Below, one piece after another: positions 49,988-58,861 of a stretch of 64,000 bases of DNA. The position numbers were made by a program, and so were the translations under genes. Under the pieces are notes generated by a model. It saw nothing but the letters and a program-made list of their open reading frames with translations, did no database searches and was not told where the DNA came from. The DNA is from Bacillota bacterium (GTDB taxonomy: Bacteria > Bacillota > Clostridia > Christensenellales > SZUA-584): the NCBI GenBank assembly GCA_023461435.1, contig JAEYLC010000025.1, positions 1 through 64,000 of the forward strand, read 5' to 3'. Position 1 is the stretch's first letter; every line of letters begins with the position of its first letter.

Positions 49988-51190
49988 TTACCTCATAGCC
50001 GCAAAAGTTTTGACTATTTCGGCGGCAAAAGCAGGCATGTTGATATGCATATCAAACGTATAAACGTCAACTTTTTCGGACCGGTATTTGCGTACACCGT
50101 CTATATATCCGCGGTCTGCATCCGGATCATAAAGCGCTTTGCCTTTATCATTGTTCTGAGAGAAGCCACGAAGCGGGACGATGACTGCACAATTTCCCGC
50201 ACTACTGCTGAGTTTTTCAGCGGTATATTCGCCAACGGTAAACATTTCTTGATAAGTGGTTCGAACGTGTGTATGAAAAGGAGTATGTTGGCAGGAAGCG
50301 CGTTCGCCGCATATGCTGTCGTCTGGCGCAGTCAATTTTATATCCAACCCTCCCGGTACACTGATGACGGGGATGCCGCTCTCATACACATTCGTGAATC
50401 GTTCAGGGGTGCTTTGCATAAGGCCTCCATATATCATGCCACCAACTTCATGTGGCGAAATATCCAATACGCCATCAAGTTTACCCGCCTTTGCAAGCTC
50501 ATCGATTATTTCAGCGCCCACACCATTGCAGTGAAACACGATTGTTTCATATCCTTTTTCTTCAAGGAGACGCTTTGTTTCCATAACACATGGTGTCGTA
50601 ATGCCCGCCATTGTCAGTGCGACAACCGGCTTGTCTGAAGCTGGTTTTATATACGAAGCCGCTTGAGCCATGCCCATCACGGCACCGCACCCGGAAGAAA
50701 AAATCGGTATTGTAATGGAATTGAGGCCGCATATATCGCAGATCGAAGGTATCATCGTGATATCTTTTGTACCCACATAATCGCCGAATTGGGCCGTACC
50801 GCAAGCGATTGTTGAGATCATGACCTTGGGGAACCCGATGGGCAGCGACTGCATAGCGGCAGTCGATACGGCAGTGCCCTGTGCACCGCCGATGGACAAC
50901 AAACCATCTATTCGTCCCTCCGAATAAAGCTCGAAGATTTTAGCTCGAAGACCGGTAATCATTCCTTTCATAAGTGAGCTTTTACCCTTTTGCCGCATAG
51001 CTTCCATATCGGGTATGCCGGCTGCAGCAAATAATTCCTGTCGTGTGATATCGGGCATAAAGCCCGGAGGAAGCAGCATACCGGAATCTAATACGATAGT
51101 ATCAAAGCCTTCTTTGTTGATTGTTCTCTTTAAAAAAGCGGCTTCCTCGCTTTTTGTGTCTAGGGCTGCGATGATCGCAATTGTCGACAT
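49988..51190 (-). CDS. UPF0261 (Tm-1-like) protein
   Basis: A protein of 400 residues of the UPF0261 family, whose N-terminal domain resembles the ATP-binding domain of tomato Tm-1 and whose C-terminal domain resembles a PEP-mutase-like fold. Motifs: AIIAALDTKSEEAAFLKR at the start, LSIGGAQGTAV near 100, and VPLRGFSQNN near 350. The biochemical function is unproven. It is divergent from the GntR regulator of the sugar-acid operon, with a 264-base shared control region, so it probably belongs to the same regulon. Confidence 0.88.
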   Translation of the reverse strand: MSTIAIIAALDTKSEEAAFLKRTINKEGFDTIVLDSGMLLPPGFMPDITRQELFAAAGIPDMEAMRQKGKSSLMKGMITGLRAKIFELYSEGRIDGLLSIGGAQGTAVSTAAMQSLPIGFPKVMISTIACGTAQFGDYVGTKDITMIPSICDICGLNSITIPIFSSGCGAVMGMAQAASYIKPASDKPVVALTMAGITTPCVMETKRLLEEKGYETIVFHCNGVGAEIIDELAKAGKLDGVLDISPHEVGGMIYGGLMQSTPERFTNVYESGIPVISVPGGLDIKLTAPDDSICGERASCQHTPFHTHVRTTYQEMFTVGEYTAEKLSSSAGNCAVIVPLRGFSQNNDKGKALYDPDADRGYIDGVRKYRSEKVDVYTFDMHINMPAFAAEIVKTFAAMR

Positions 51191-51265
51191 ATTCTATCTC
51201 CTTATATTATTGCTCTACAGGGCATGTTTGTGGTGTCAAGCTAATATCCTGAAGGCAGTATGAGT

Positions 51266-51314
51266 GTCATATATACGATTGGTCAAAAGCAGTTTGAAAA
51301 AGTATACGTATGAC
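51266..51314. promoter_or_regulatory. Candidate operator region between UPF0261 and gntR genes
   Basis: GTCATATATAC (51266-51276) and GTATACGTATGAC (51302-51314) form an imperfect inverted repeat; the right arm itself holds the palindromes GTATAC and TACGTA. FadR-type GntR regulators often bind GTATAC-centred sites. Placement between two divergent genes fits shared control by the GntR protein. Confidence 0.4.
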
Positions 51315-51360
51315 ATATTAATTCTCTCTATTTTTTATTTCCCACTGCCAATAAACAATA

Positions 51361-51389
51361 TTGACATCCTGTAAGAAAAATGATAATGT
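51361..51389 (+). promoter_or_regulatory. Sigma-A-type promoter of the gntR/sugar-acid operon
   Basis: A perfect -35 TTGACA at 51361-51366 and TAATGT at 51384-51389, with a 17-base spacer. This places the transcription start near 51396, downstream of the first in-frame ATG (51380), and supports the ATG at 51455 as the start of gntR. Confidence 0.7.
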
Positions 51390-51403
51390 ACTACCAGATG
51401 TTC

Positions 51404-51431
51404 TACAACCTACAACCCACAACCGACAACC
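51404..51431 (+). repeat. Four 7-bp tandem repeats in the gntR leader
   Basis: Four consecutive heptamers, TACAACC, TACAACC, CACAACC and GACAACC, lie between the promoter and the gntR start. Only the first base varies. Confidence 0.9.
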
Positions 51432-51454
51432 ATAATACCAGAAAAGAGATTAAA

Positions 51455-52144
51455 ATGATAGATAAAATTGAGAAAATAGAAAAATTAAATTTAAGCAATG
51501 AAGTCTACAAACATATTATGGATAAAATAATCAATGGGGACTGGGAGCCTGGCCTAAAGATACCTTCAGAGAATGATTTAAGCAGATCGTTTGGTGTAAG
51601 CAGAAATACAATTCGTTCTGTTTTAAATAAATTAAATGCTTTGGGTTTGCTGGAAACAAAACACGGTGAAGGGACATTCGTCAAAAAGCTTGACCCGTCG
51701 TTGTATCTTAATTCGTTGGTTCCGGTTGTGTTTTTTGGGAATCATGAATATATCACTATGATGGAATTCCGCAAGGGTATAGAGGTTGAATCTGCCAGGC
51801 TTGCAGCTAAGAATGCGACTGAAGAAGACATTGAAGAATTAGAAGCATTAATGGACGCATTAGAAAAAAGCAAGGATGATATTGATCAATACGCGGAATA
51901 CGATATCAATTTTCATGTTGCGCTGTCCAAAGCCTCAAAGAATATGATGTTTTTCCAAACGATGAATATTTTGAAAGCGTTATTAGCTTCGAAGTTCCAA
52001 GAATGTATTTCAACATACGGAAATTCCAAGAGTTTTGAGTTCCATGCAGATATTTTACAAGCTATCAAAAATCGTGACCCAGAAACCGCAAGCAATCATA
52101 TGAGAGAGCATTTACGGTGGCTGATAGAACAATTAACAGATTAA
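51455..52144 (+). CDS. FadR-subfamily GntR transcriptional regulator
   Basis: A protein of 229 residues. The winged helix occupies about 10-80 (IPSENDLSRSFGVSRNTIR, then GLLETKHGEGTFV) and the FCD ligand domain about 95-225, with the His/Asp-type metal positions in INFHVALSKAS and FHADILQAI. FCD domains typically bind organic acids or sugar acids, matching the operon's probable substrate. The ATG at 51455 was chosen because an upstream ATG falls in the promoter. It lies 30 bases before the transporter genes. Confidence 0.9.
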   Translation: MIDKIEKIEKLNLSNEVYKHIMDKIINGDWEPGLKIPSENDLSRSFGVSRNTIRSVLNKLNALGLLETKHGEGTFVKKLDPSLYLNSLVPVVFFGNHEYITMMEFRKGIEVESARLAAKNATEEDIEELEALMDALEKSKDDIDQYAEYDINFHVALSKASKNMMFFQTMNILKALLASKFQECISTYGNSKSFEFHADILQAIKNRDPETASNHMREHLRWLIEQLTD

Positions 52145-52174
52145 TGTAGTGACTAAGGGTAGAAAGGGAGAATT

Positions 52175-53668
52175 ATGGAGCCAATACTTGAGTTAAAAAA
52201 CATATGCAAAAGTTTTCCAGGGGTCAAGGCGTTGGAAGATGTATCCTTGAATCTTTTTCCCGGAGAGGTACATATCCTTGCAGGGGAAAATGGTGCGGGG
52301 AAATCAACCTTAATGAAGGTTTTATCAGGTGTTTACAAGCCCAATACTGGAGAAATATCAATTAACGGAAACACGACTAATATAGATAACCCCAGAGTGG
52401 CTGAAAGCTATGGAATACGAATGATATATCAGGAATTCAATCTTATTCCAGAGCTGTCGGTCACCAATAATATTTTCTTAGGACATGAGAAATTCAAAAA
52501 ATTCTTGGGAATCATGGACAAAAAGAAAATGGAAGATGAAACGGCCGAGCTTCTTGAGAATCTTACTATAAAACTCAACCCAAAGAAGAAAATAAAAGAT
52601 CTGGGCGTCGGCCAGCAGCAGATGGTCGAAATCGCCAAGGCGCTTTCTGTCGATGCGAAGATTATGGTTTTTGATGAGCCGACCAGTTCACTTACCAATG
52701 TTGAGATCAAAGAGCTGTTCCGTCTCATAAACTTTTTAAAAGAAAAGGGCGTCGGGATTTTTTACATATCACACCGGTTGGAAGAAAATTTCGAAATCGG
52801 AGACCGTGTGACAATCATGAGAGACGGTAAGATTATTGATACAAAAGCTGTAAACGATATCACCATGGATGAAATGATTGAAAAGATAGCAAACAGGAGC
52901 ATCAATGATCTGTATCCGCGCACCTCGCGTGAAATCGGCGATGATATTGTACTCGAGACGCATAACCTCTGCGGCAGAAAGTTCAATAATGTCAACATCA
53001 ATGTCAAAGCAGGAGAGATCGTTGGGTTGTCCGGCCTTGTTGGCGCAGGACGTACCGAGTTGGCATGTGCCATATTTGGCGTTGACGACTATGACAGCGG
53101 TGAGGTTTTGCTTCAAGGTAAAAAAGTCCCTAAGAACAATCCCCAAAAATGCGTGGATTCTGGCATCAGCCTTGTGCCTGAAGACAGAAAACATACAGGT
53201 TTGGCTTTAAGCCTGAGCATAAAAGAAAATGTCATGATAGCTTCTTTAAGCAAGTATTTCCCGCGGGTTTTCATTCGTCAGTCCCGCGAAAAAAGCATGG
53301 TGCAAAAATACGTCGATGATCTTAAAATTGCGACTTCTTCTATCAAGAAAATCACTAGGCAGTTAAGCGGAGGAACACAGCAAAAAGTTGTGGTGTCGAA
53401 ATGGTTGTTGACAAAAGCAAAGCTGTTTATTTTTGATGAACCAACGCGTGGTATTGATGTCGGGGCAAAAACCGAGATCTACAAGATTATGAACGAGCTT
53501 GCCGCAAAAGGAGCAGCTATATTGATGATTTCGTCCGATTTGCCTGAAATACTCGGCATGAGTGACAGAATATACGTGATGTCACACGGCAACATTGTCG
53601 GCGAACTTGAGTCCAGCAAAACAAACCAGACAGAAATTCTTAAATATGCTTTTGCGCAAATGAATTGA
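52175..53668 (+). CDS. Sugar ABC transporter ATP-binding protein (RbsA/MglA type)
   Basis: A protein of 497 residues with two fused nucleotide-binding domains. The first has Walker A GENGAGKST near 38 and GVGQQQMVEIAKAL; the second has the degenerate SGLVGAGRTELA and the signature LSGGTQQKVVVSKW. This is the pattern of CUT2-class importers for pentoses, galactose or related sugars. AAAGGGAG precedes the ATG. Two permeases and a binding lipoprotein follow. Confidence 0.95.
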   Translation: MEPILELKNICKSFPGVKALEDVSLNLFPGEVHILAGENGAGKSTLMKVLSGVYKPNTGEISINGNTTNIDNPRVAESYGIRMIYQEFNLIPELSVTNNIFLGHEKFKKFLGIMDKKKMEDETAELLENLTIKLNPKKKIKDLGVGQQQMVEIAKALSVDAKIMVFDEPTSSLTNVEIKELFRLINFLKEKGVGIFYISHRLEENFEIGDRVTIMRDGKIIDTKAVNDITMDEMIEKIANRSINDLYPRTSREIGDDIVLETHNLCGRKFNNVNINVKAGEIVGLSGLVGAGRTELACAIFGVDDYDSGEVLLQGKKVPKNNPQKCVDSGISLVPEDRKHTGLALSLSIKENVMIASLSKYFPRVFIRQSREKSMVQKYVDDLKIATSSIKKITRQLSGGTQQKVVVSKWLLTKAKLFIFDEPTRGIDVGAKTEIYKIMNELAAKGAAILMISSDLPEILGMSDRIYVMSHGNIVGELESSKTNQTEILKYAFAQMN

Positions 53669-53677
53669 GGGAGTCAA

Positions 53678-54646
53678 ATGAGAATTAGAAAGTTTAAAGT
53701 CAACTTCATTAATGTTCCCAGTACAGTCTATATATTTGTTGTAAGCTTTTTATTGTTTACCTTAACGGAAAACAATTTCTTTACAACATACAATTTAACC
53801 AATATATTGGCGCAGAGTGCGATCCTGTGCGTTATCGGCCTCGGTGTGATGATCGTTATTATAAGCGGCGGGCTGGATTTGTCAGTTGGTAATGTCTTGA
53901 CGTTGTCTGGGGTCGTGTGCGGCGTATTTCTAAGTATCGGTTTCCCGATTGCATTGGCGATATTATTCGGTATATGTACAGGAATCGTGTGCGGTTTTGT
54001 AAATGGCTTCATGATTACAAAAATGGGGCTGCCGCCCTTTATCGCAACGCTTGCGATGATGAACATCGCCGCAGGTTTATCCAACACATTTTCACAGCGA
54101 AAAACCGTTTATTGGGAAAAGATACCGCTGTTCGATTCTATCGGCAACGGGGAAATACTGGGCATACCTGTGTTTTTGATTATCGCACTTTTCATCGCTG
54201 TTGTCGTCATTCTGCTATTCAAAAAAAGCATACTGGGTGTTTATGTTTATGCAATCGGCGGAAACGAAGAGGTTCCTGTTCTCGCGGGTATCAATACGAC
54301 CAAATGGAAAATTCTCATTTATTCACTATCTGGGCTGTTAGCCGGAATCGCCGGTATAATAATGAATTCGAGAATGGGGTGTGCCGACCCGACCGTGGGA
54401 AACGGATATGAATTCTACGCGGTTGTGGCTGCGATTATCGGCGGGAACTCTCTAAGAAGCGGCAGGGGAAACTTGTTGGGCGGTATTCTTGGAGTCATAA
54501 CGTTGTCAATGATAAGAAATGGGTTTACATTGATGGGCCTTTTGACACATTGGCAGATGGTGATTGTCGGATTAATATTGATTCTCGGAATTTTGATTAA
54601 TGAAGTCGTCGTTAAACATGCCAAAAAGATCAATCAGACTATTTAA
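53678..54646 (+). CDS. Sugar ABC transporter permease (RbsC type), first
   Basis: A membrane protein of 322 residues with about nine to ten helices of the BPD_transp_2 family. Typical motifs are GLDLSVGNVLTLSG near 70 and IGGNEEVPVLAGI near 200. It starts nine bases after the ATPase gene. With the second, different permease it should form a heterodimeric pore. Confidence 0.93.
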   Translation: MRIRKFKVNFINVPSTVYIFVVSFLLFTLTENNFFTTYNLTNILAQSAILCVIGLGVMIVIISGGLDLSVGNVLTLSGVVCGVFLSIGFPIALAILFGICTGIVCGFVNGFMITKMGLPPFIATLAMMNIAAGLSNTFSQRKTVYWEKIPLFDSIGNGEILGIPVFLIIALFIAVVVILLFKKSILGVYVYAIGGNEEVPVLAGINTTKWKILIYSLSGLLAGIAGIIMNSRMGCADPTVGNGYEFYAVVAAIIGGNSLRSGRGNLLGGILGVITLSMIRNGFTLMGLLTHWQMVIVGLILILGILINEVVVKHAKKINQTI

Positions 54647-54662
54647 CAGGGGGAATATACTT

Positions 54663-55619
54663 GTGGTTAATACTAAGATAAAAAATATATTCTATAATTA
54701 TTCATTGTTAATAATATCAATCTTGTTGATTATAGTTTTTGCTGTGATGAATGATAACTATCTGACGGCATCAAATCTCGGTGTCATTCTTCGTCAAGCA
54801 TCGCTCTTGGCCTTGCTTGGAATGGGACAAACGGTCATATTATTGACGGGTAATATCAATCTATCCGTGGGTTCGGCTATCGCATTGTCGACGGTCATCT
54901 TTGCGCCCATGCTCAAAAGTGACATACCGTTTATCCTGCCTGTCTTGCTTATCACAGCGACGGGAATGGTGTTGGGCTTGTTAACAGGACTTATCGTCAC
55001 CAAATTAAACGTGCCATCGTTTATTGCAACCTTCGCGATGAATTACATTTTCAGGGGTGTGGCGTGGTTGCTTTTAGGCAACGATATCATTTATAACTTT
55101 GCTGATGATTTTAGGGTGATTGGAAATGGTGACTTGATGGGTATTCCCAATACAATCGTCTATATGGTTGTGCTTGGGGTTATCTTACACATTTTGCTGA
55201 CAAAAACAACTTGGGGCAGCAGGGTCTATTTTACGGGGTCTAATTTTTTGGCGGCGGAGTATTCAGGCGTCAAAGTTAAGAATATCATTGTTTCCGCTTA
55301 TGTGTTGGGCGGCCTGATATTTGCCTTAACCGGTGTGGTCTATTTAGCACGCCTTAATGCCGCGGAGCCGGGAAGCGGCGGATCGTATGCGCTTGATTCG
55401 ATTGCTGTTGTTTTAATTGGCGGGACGTCTATCAAGGGCGGGCAGGGCGGTGTTTTTGGAACAGTCATCGGTGCCATCATCATTTCCACGATAAAAAACG
55501 GTATGAATTTCTTGCAGGTTTCTTCCGATCTGCAGTCACTGTACATGGGTGTTATTATTATTCTGGCCGTATTCATGAACCAATATGTTGCTAAGAAAAA
55601 AGAACAGAGTATAAGTTGA
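54663..55619 (+). CDS. Sugar ABC transporter permease (RbsC type), second
   Basis: A membrane protein of 318 residues of the same family as the preceding permease, with GNINLSVGSAIALST and FTGSNFLAAEYSGV. I chose the GTG at 54663, with AGGGGG nine bases upstream, because the earlier in-frame ATG lies within the first permease gene and would add an unusual basic leader. CUT2 systems with two distinct permease chains exist. Confidence 0.9.
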   Translation: MVNTKIKNIFYNYSLLIISILLIIVFAVMNDNYLTASNLGVILRQASLLALLGMGQTVILLTGNINLSVGSAIALSTVIFAPMLKSDIPFILPVLLITATGMVLGLLTGLIVTKLNVPSFIATFAMNYIFRGVAWLLLGNDIIYNFADDFRVIGNGDLMGIPNTIVYMVVLGVILHILLTKTTWGSRVYFTGSNFLAAEYSGVKVKNIIVSAYVLGGLIFALTGVVYLARLNAAEPGSGGSYALDSIAVVLIGGTSIKGGQGGVFGTVIGAIIISTIKNGMNFLQVSSDLQSLYMGVIIILAVFMNQYVAKKKEQSIS

Positions 55620-55735
55620 CCGCAGCTCATTGTGTATATTTTGATGCACGGGAATGTTGATTCTCTGCTTCATAATATAAAGGGCGATTCATATTGTTTT
55701 GCCCATTACAAAATTCAAAAGCAGGAGGATACAAA

Positions 55736-56740
55736 ATGAAAAAAGCGTTAGTGACCGTTGTTGCAACAATTCTATTACTTACATTTATGCTTGCTGGTTG
55801 CGCAACACAGAACACATCGAACGATGCTTCAGAAGACAAAGTGACTGAGGAAACGACGCAGGTGGACAATGGTGATGGGGATAAATATCACATGGTGTTT
55901 ATTGTAAAAACCATGCAGAGCCCATTCTTGCTCAGAATGATTGACGGTGCTAAAATCGCCGCGGAAGATCTGGGTATCGAAATGGATTGCCTTGGTCCAG
56001 AAACACCGTTCAGCACAGAAGAGCAGATCCGTCTGATGGAAGATGCAATTGCACAGGGTGTTGATGCCATCATTATCACGCCTTCAGATTCGAATGCGAT
56101 TGCTCCTGGAATTGAAAAGGCTAATGAAGCCGGTATCATAGTCGCGACGCCGAACACAAAAGCCAACGGCGGAGATGTGTTAACATGGGCGGGCGTTGAG
56201 AATTACGATGTGGGATATAGCCTCGGAAAGAAGCTTGCAGAGTCACTTGGCGGCAAAGGAAAAGTTGTGCTTCTGGAAGGCATACCGGGATCGAGTACAT
56301 CAACAGAGCGTATCGCTGGCTATAATGATGCACTTGCGGAATATTCGGACATCGAGATCATTGCGTCGCAGACAGCCAACTTCAACAGAGCCGAGGGAAT
56401 GTCGGTTATGGAAAATCTGCTTCAGCGTTTTTCGGAAATCGATGGTATCGGTTCTGCGGATAAAGAAATGCTTCTTGGTGCGAACGAAGCGATCAAAGAA
56501 GCCGGAAGAACCGGCATCAAGATGGTTGGATTCGACGTCGATAACGACATACTTCAGGCAATTAAAAACGGCGAAGTCGTGGCAACAGGCGATCAGAGAG
56601 AATACAGCCAGATTTATTTAGCTGTATTTGCATGCTGGGCAAGCCTTGAAGGTTATTCCGTACCGAAAGAAATGTCGATACCGATAACCATCGTTGACAG
56701 CAGCAATGTCGATGAATATCTCGCAGCTGCGAAGGAATAG
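55736..56740 (+). CDS. Sugar ABC transporter substrate-binding lipoprotein
   Basis: A protein of 334 residues of the periplasmic-binding type I fold (Peripla_BP_4). The signal peptide ends in the lipobox LAGC near residue 21, so it is a lipoprotein. The binding domain has MQSPFLLRMIDGAK and DAIIITPSDSNAIAP, where ribose-binding proteins have the corresponding sugar contacts. AGGAGG precedes the ATG at 55736. It is followed by a large hairpin. The ligand is unknown; a sugar acid or lactone is suggested by the downstream genes. Confidence 0.93.
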   Translation: MKKALVTVVATILLLTFMLAGCATQNTSNDASEDKVTEETTQVDNGDGDKYHMVFIVKTMQSPFLLRMIDGAKIAAEDLGIEMDCLGPETPFSTEEQIRLMEDAIAQGVDAIIITPSDSNAIAPGIEKANEAGIIVATPNTKANGGDVLTWAGVENYDVGYSLGKKLAESLGGKGKVVLLEGIPGSSTSTERIAGYNDALAEYSDIEIIASQTANFNRAEGMSVMENLLQRFSEIDGIGSADKEMLLGANEAIKEAGRTGIKMVGFDVDNDILQAIKNGEVVATGDQREYSQIYLAVFACWASLEGYSVPKEMSIPITIVDSSNVDEYLAAAKE

Positions 56741-56756
56741 GCGTAAATAAAAAAGA

Positions 56757-56798
56757 GATTTAATGAGGCTGCATATAAGATGCAGTCCTCATTAAATC
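56757..56798 (+). repeat. Long intercistronic hairpin after the binding-protein gene
   Basis: GATTTAATGAGGCTGCAT pairs with the segment ending at 56798 over 18 bases with one bulged T, around the loop ATAAG. No U-tract follows, so it is probably an mRNA-stabilising structure that keeps binding-protein transcript high, or a partial terminator. Confidence 0.8.
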
Positions 56799-56863
56799 CT
56801 GAAAATGTACAATTCATATTATAACAGAAAATTAAGGGATTAAAAGGAGTTAATGAATTATAT

Positions 56864-57703
56864 ATGAAATTAACACTGTTAACAGAAAATAATAGTTTGT
56901 ATGATACATTTTTTCATGCAGAACATGGGTTTTCTGCATATATCGAAGATGACGGAAAGAAAATTCTTTATGATACGGGTTACTCGAATGCATTTATCAA
57001 GAATGCAATCCAAATGGGTATTGATTTGACAAAAATCGATTATCTTATTATATCACACGGCCATTATGACCATGCAGGCGGTTTAAAACATCTCATCGAA
57101 TACTATAAAGGCCAAGGGGTTACAAGAAAACCAGTGTTGATGTTTGCAAGCGAAGATATATTTCTGCTGAAGTATAACTTTGAGGTTGATAAAAATACCG
57201 GGTTTAATATGGAGCTCGACATGCTTAAGGAGTATTTTGATGTAAGGTTTGTGCATGATCCGTATAACCTGACAGACAACCTGATATATTTGGGGCAAGT
57301 TGAAAGATTAAACAACTTTGAATGCAAAACACCTCAGAACAAGAAGCTGAAGAACAACGAGTATATCGACGATTTCATCGATGAGGACACACAGCTTGTT
57401 TATAAACATAAGAACAGCGATGAAATAAGTATCGTGACGGGCTGCTCGCATAATGGCATATGCAATATCATCGCCTATGCAAAGAAAGTCACAGGCCGAA
57501 ACAAAGTCAATACAGTCATCGGCGGCCTGCACTTGCAGCGGCCTTCAGAATATCTGCTGAGCTCGACGCTGGAATTCGTTAAAAATGCGCATATTGAGAA
57601 TTTTTATGCATGCCACGATACAGATTTCGAATGCAAGCTTGAATTGACGAAGATTGCGAATATTAAAGAGACGGGCGTTTCACTGACACTTGAGTGGGAC
57701 TGA
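56864..57703 (+). CDS. MBL-fold metallo-hydrolase
   Basis: A protein of 279 residues with the metallo-beta-lactamase motif ISHGHYDHAGG near 62-72 and later metal ligands in GCSHNG, GGLHL and ACHDTDF. The plan (first strand TLLTENNSLYD) is that of the family around dihydropteroate-related and hydroxyacylglutathione-like hydrolases. In this operon it may act on a lactone or ester. The AAGGAG site is 14 bases from the ATG; a four-codon ORF lies between. Confidence 0.87.
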   Translation: MKLTLLTENNSLYDTFFHAEHGFSAYIEDDGKKILYDTGYSNAFIKNAIQMGIDLTKIDYLIISHGHYDHAGGLKHLIEYYKGQGVTRKPVLMFASEDIFLLKYNFEVDKNTGFNMELDMLKEYFDVRFVHDPYNLTDNLIYLGQVERLNNFECKTPQNKKLKNNEYIDDFIDEDTQLVYKHKNSDEISIVTGCSHNGICNIIAYAKKVTGRNKVNTVIGGLHLQRPSEYLLSSTLEFVKNAHIENFYACHDTDFECKLELTKIANIKETGVSLTLEWD

Positions 57704-57738
57704 TATATAAACGGTTTAAAAGAATACACAAGGTGAAT

Positions 57739-58857
57739 ATGACAAAAATACAAAGTATATACGTTGGTACATATAGTCTGCCCATCAGGTTTGGGACCGG
57801 AGAAATATTAGAAGGCAAAGGCAAAGGCATCTATTTATACGAATTCGATACTGAGAGTGCGGTGCTATCACTGGTAAATGTAACTGAAAGTGTAGATAAT
57901 CCGTCTTTTCTTGAAATCAACAAAGATATCACAAGAATGTACGCAGTAAATGAACTGAAAACGTATGACGGGAAGCAGTCGGGTTCTGTGAGCGCTTTTC
58001 AAATCAACAGCGACGGGTCTTTGAAGCTGATGAACAGACTGGCAACAGAGGGACAGGACCCATGCCATGCCAAACTCAGCCCGGATGAGGGCAGGCTTAT
58101 CGTAAGCAACTTTATGAGCGGGAGTGTAAGCGTATACTCTATCACAAAAGACGGTGCGCTTGGTGATATGGAACAGTTCATACAGTACGAGGGGTCGAGT
58201 GTCAACGCAATAAGACAGACATCTCCGCACGCCCATTCTGCCACTTTTTCCAAGGATGGCAAATTTGTGTATATCTTCGATCTGGGCACAGACTGCGTGT
58301 GGTCATACCGTTATGGAGACGCCGAGTGTCCCTTGTCGGATGATGGTATGACTCATTTCGTGACAAGCCCGGGCGCGGGGCCAAGGCATGCCGAGTTCGG
58401 AACCGATGGGAGATATTGTTACGTGATTAATGAGCTTGAATCAACGCTATCGGTGCTTGCGCTCAACACAAAGGACGGTTCGTTTGAGGAGATTCAGAAA
58501 ATATCAACAATGCCGGATGATACCAACAGCAAAAACAATCTGTGCGCAGATCTGCATATCGCGCCAAGCGGACGATTTTTATACGGCTCTAACCGCGGTG
58601 CCGACAACATTGCGATTTTTCGCATCGACGAAAACAACGGCAAATTGACTTTAATCGGGATTGAGCCTTGTGGCGGACGGACGCCGCGCAACTTTGCGTT
58701 CGATTTAACAGGAAGGTTTTTGCTGTGTGCCAATCAGGACAGCGATTGTATCGTGGTGTTTGCGGTTGACGACGAAACCGGTGGGCTGCGCAAAGTATCA
58801 GAAACGTACGCACCGACGCCGGTCTGTGTATGTCCGGTCCCAAAAAACAGGAGCTGA
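57739..58857 (+). CDS. 6-phosphogluconolactonase-like beta-propeller lactonase
   Basis: A protein of 372 residues of the lactonase family (seven-bladed propeller, YbhE/Pgl type). Repeating blades show IYVGTYS, DPCHAKLSPDEGRLIVSN, SPHAHSATFSKDGKFVY, GAGPRHAEFGTDGRYCYV, LHIAPSGRFLYGSNRG and RTPRNFAFDLTGRFLL. The ATG at 57739 follows AAGGTGA. It would open a sugar lactone to the acid; the substrate may be a non-phosphorylated lactone. It lies 35 bases after the MBL gene. Confidence 0.9.
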   Translation: MTKIQSIYVGTYSLPIRFGTGEILEGKGKGIYLYEFDTESAVLSLVNVTESVDNPSFLEINKDITRMYAVNELKTYDGKQSGSVSAFQINSDGSLKLMNRLATEGQDPCHAKLSPDEGRLIVSNFMSGSVSVYSITKDGALGDMEQFIQYEGSSVNAIRQTSPHAHSATFSKDGKFVYIFDLGTDCVWSYRYGDAECPLSDDGMTHFVTSPGAGPRHAEFGTDGRYCYVINELESTLSVLALNTKDGSFEEIQKISTMPDDTNSKNNLCADLHIAPSGRFLYGSNRGADNIAIFRIDENNGKLTLIGIEPCGGRTPRNFAFDLTGRFLLCANQDSDCIVVFAVDDETGGLRKVSETYAPTPVCVCPVPKNRS

Positions 58858-58861
58858 ATAT

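Noticed and set aside
49841..50638. 265-codon plus-strand frame opposite the UPF0261 gene
   Set aside because: The minus-strand protein matches a known family over its full length; the plus frame has no family resemblance.
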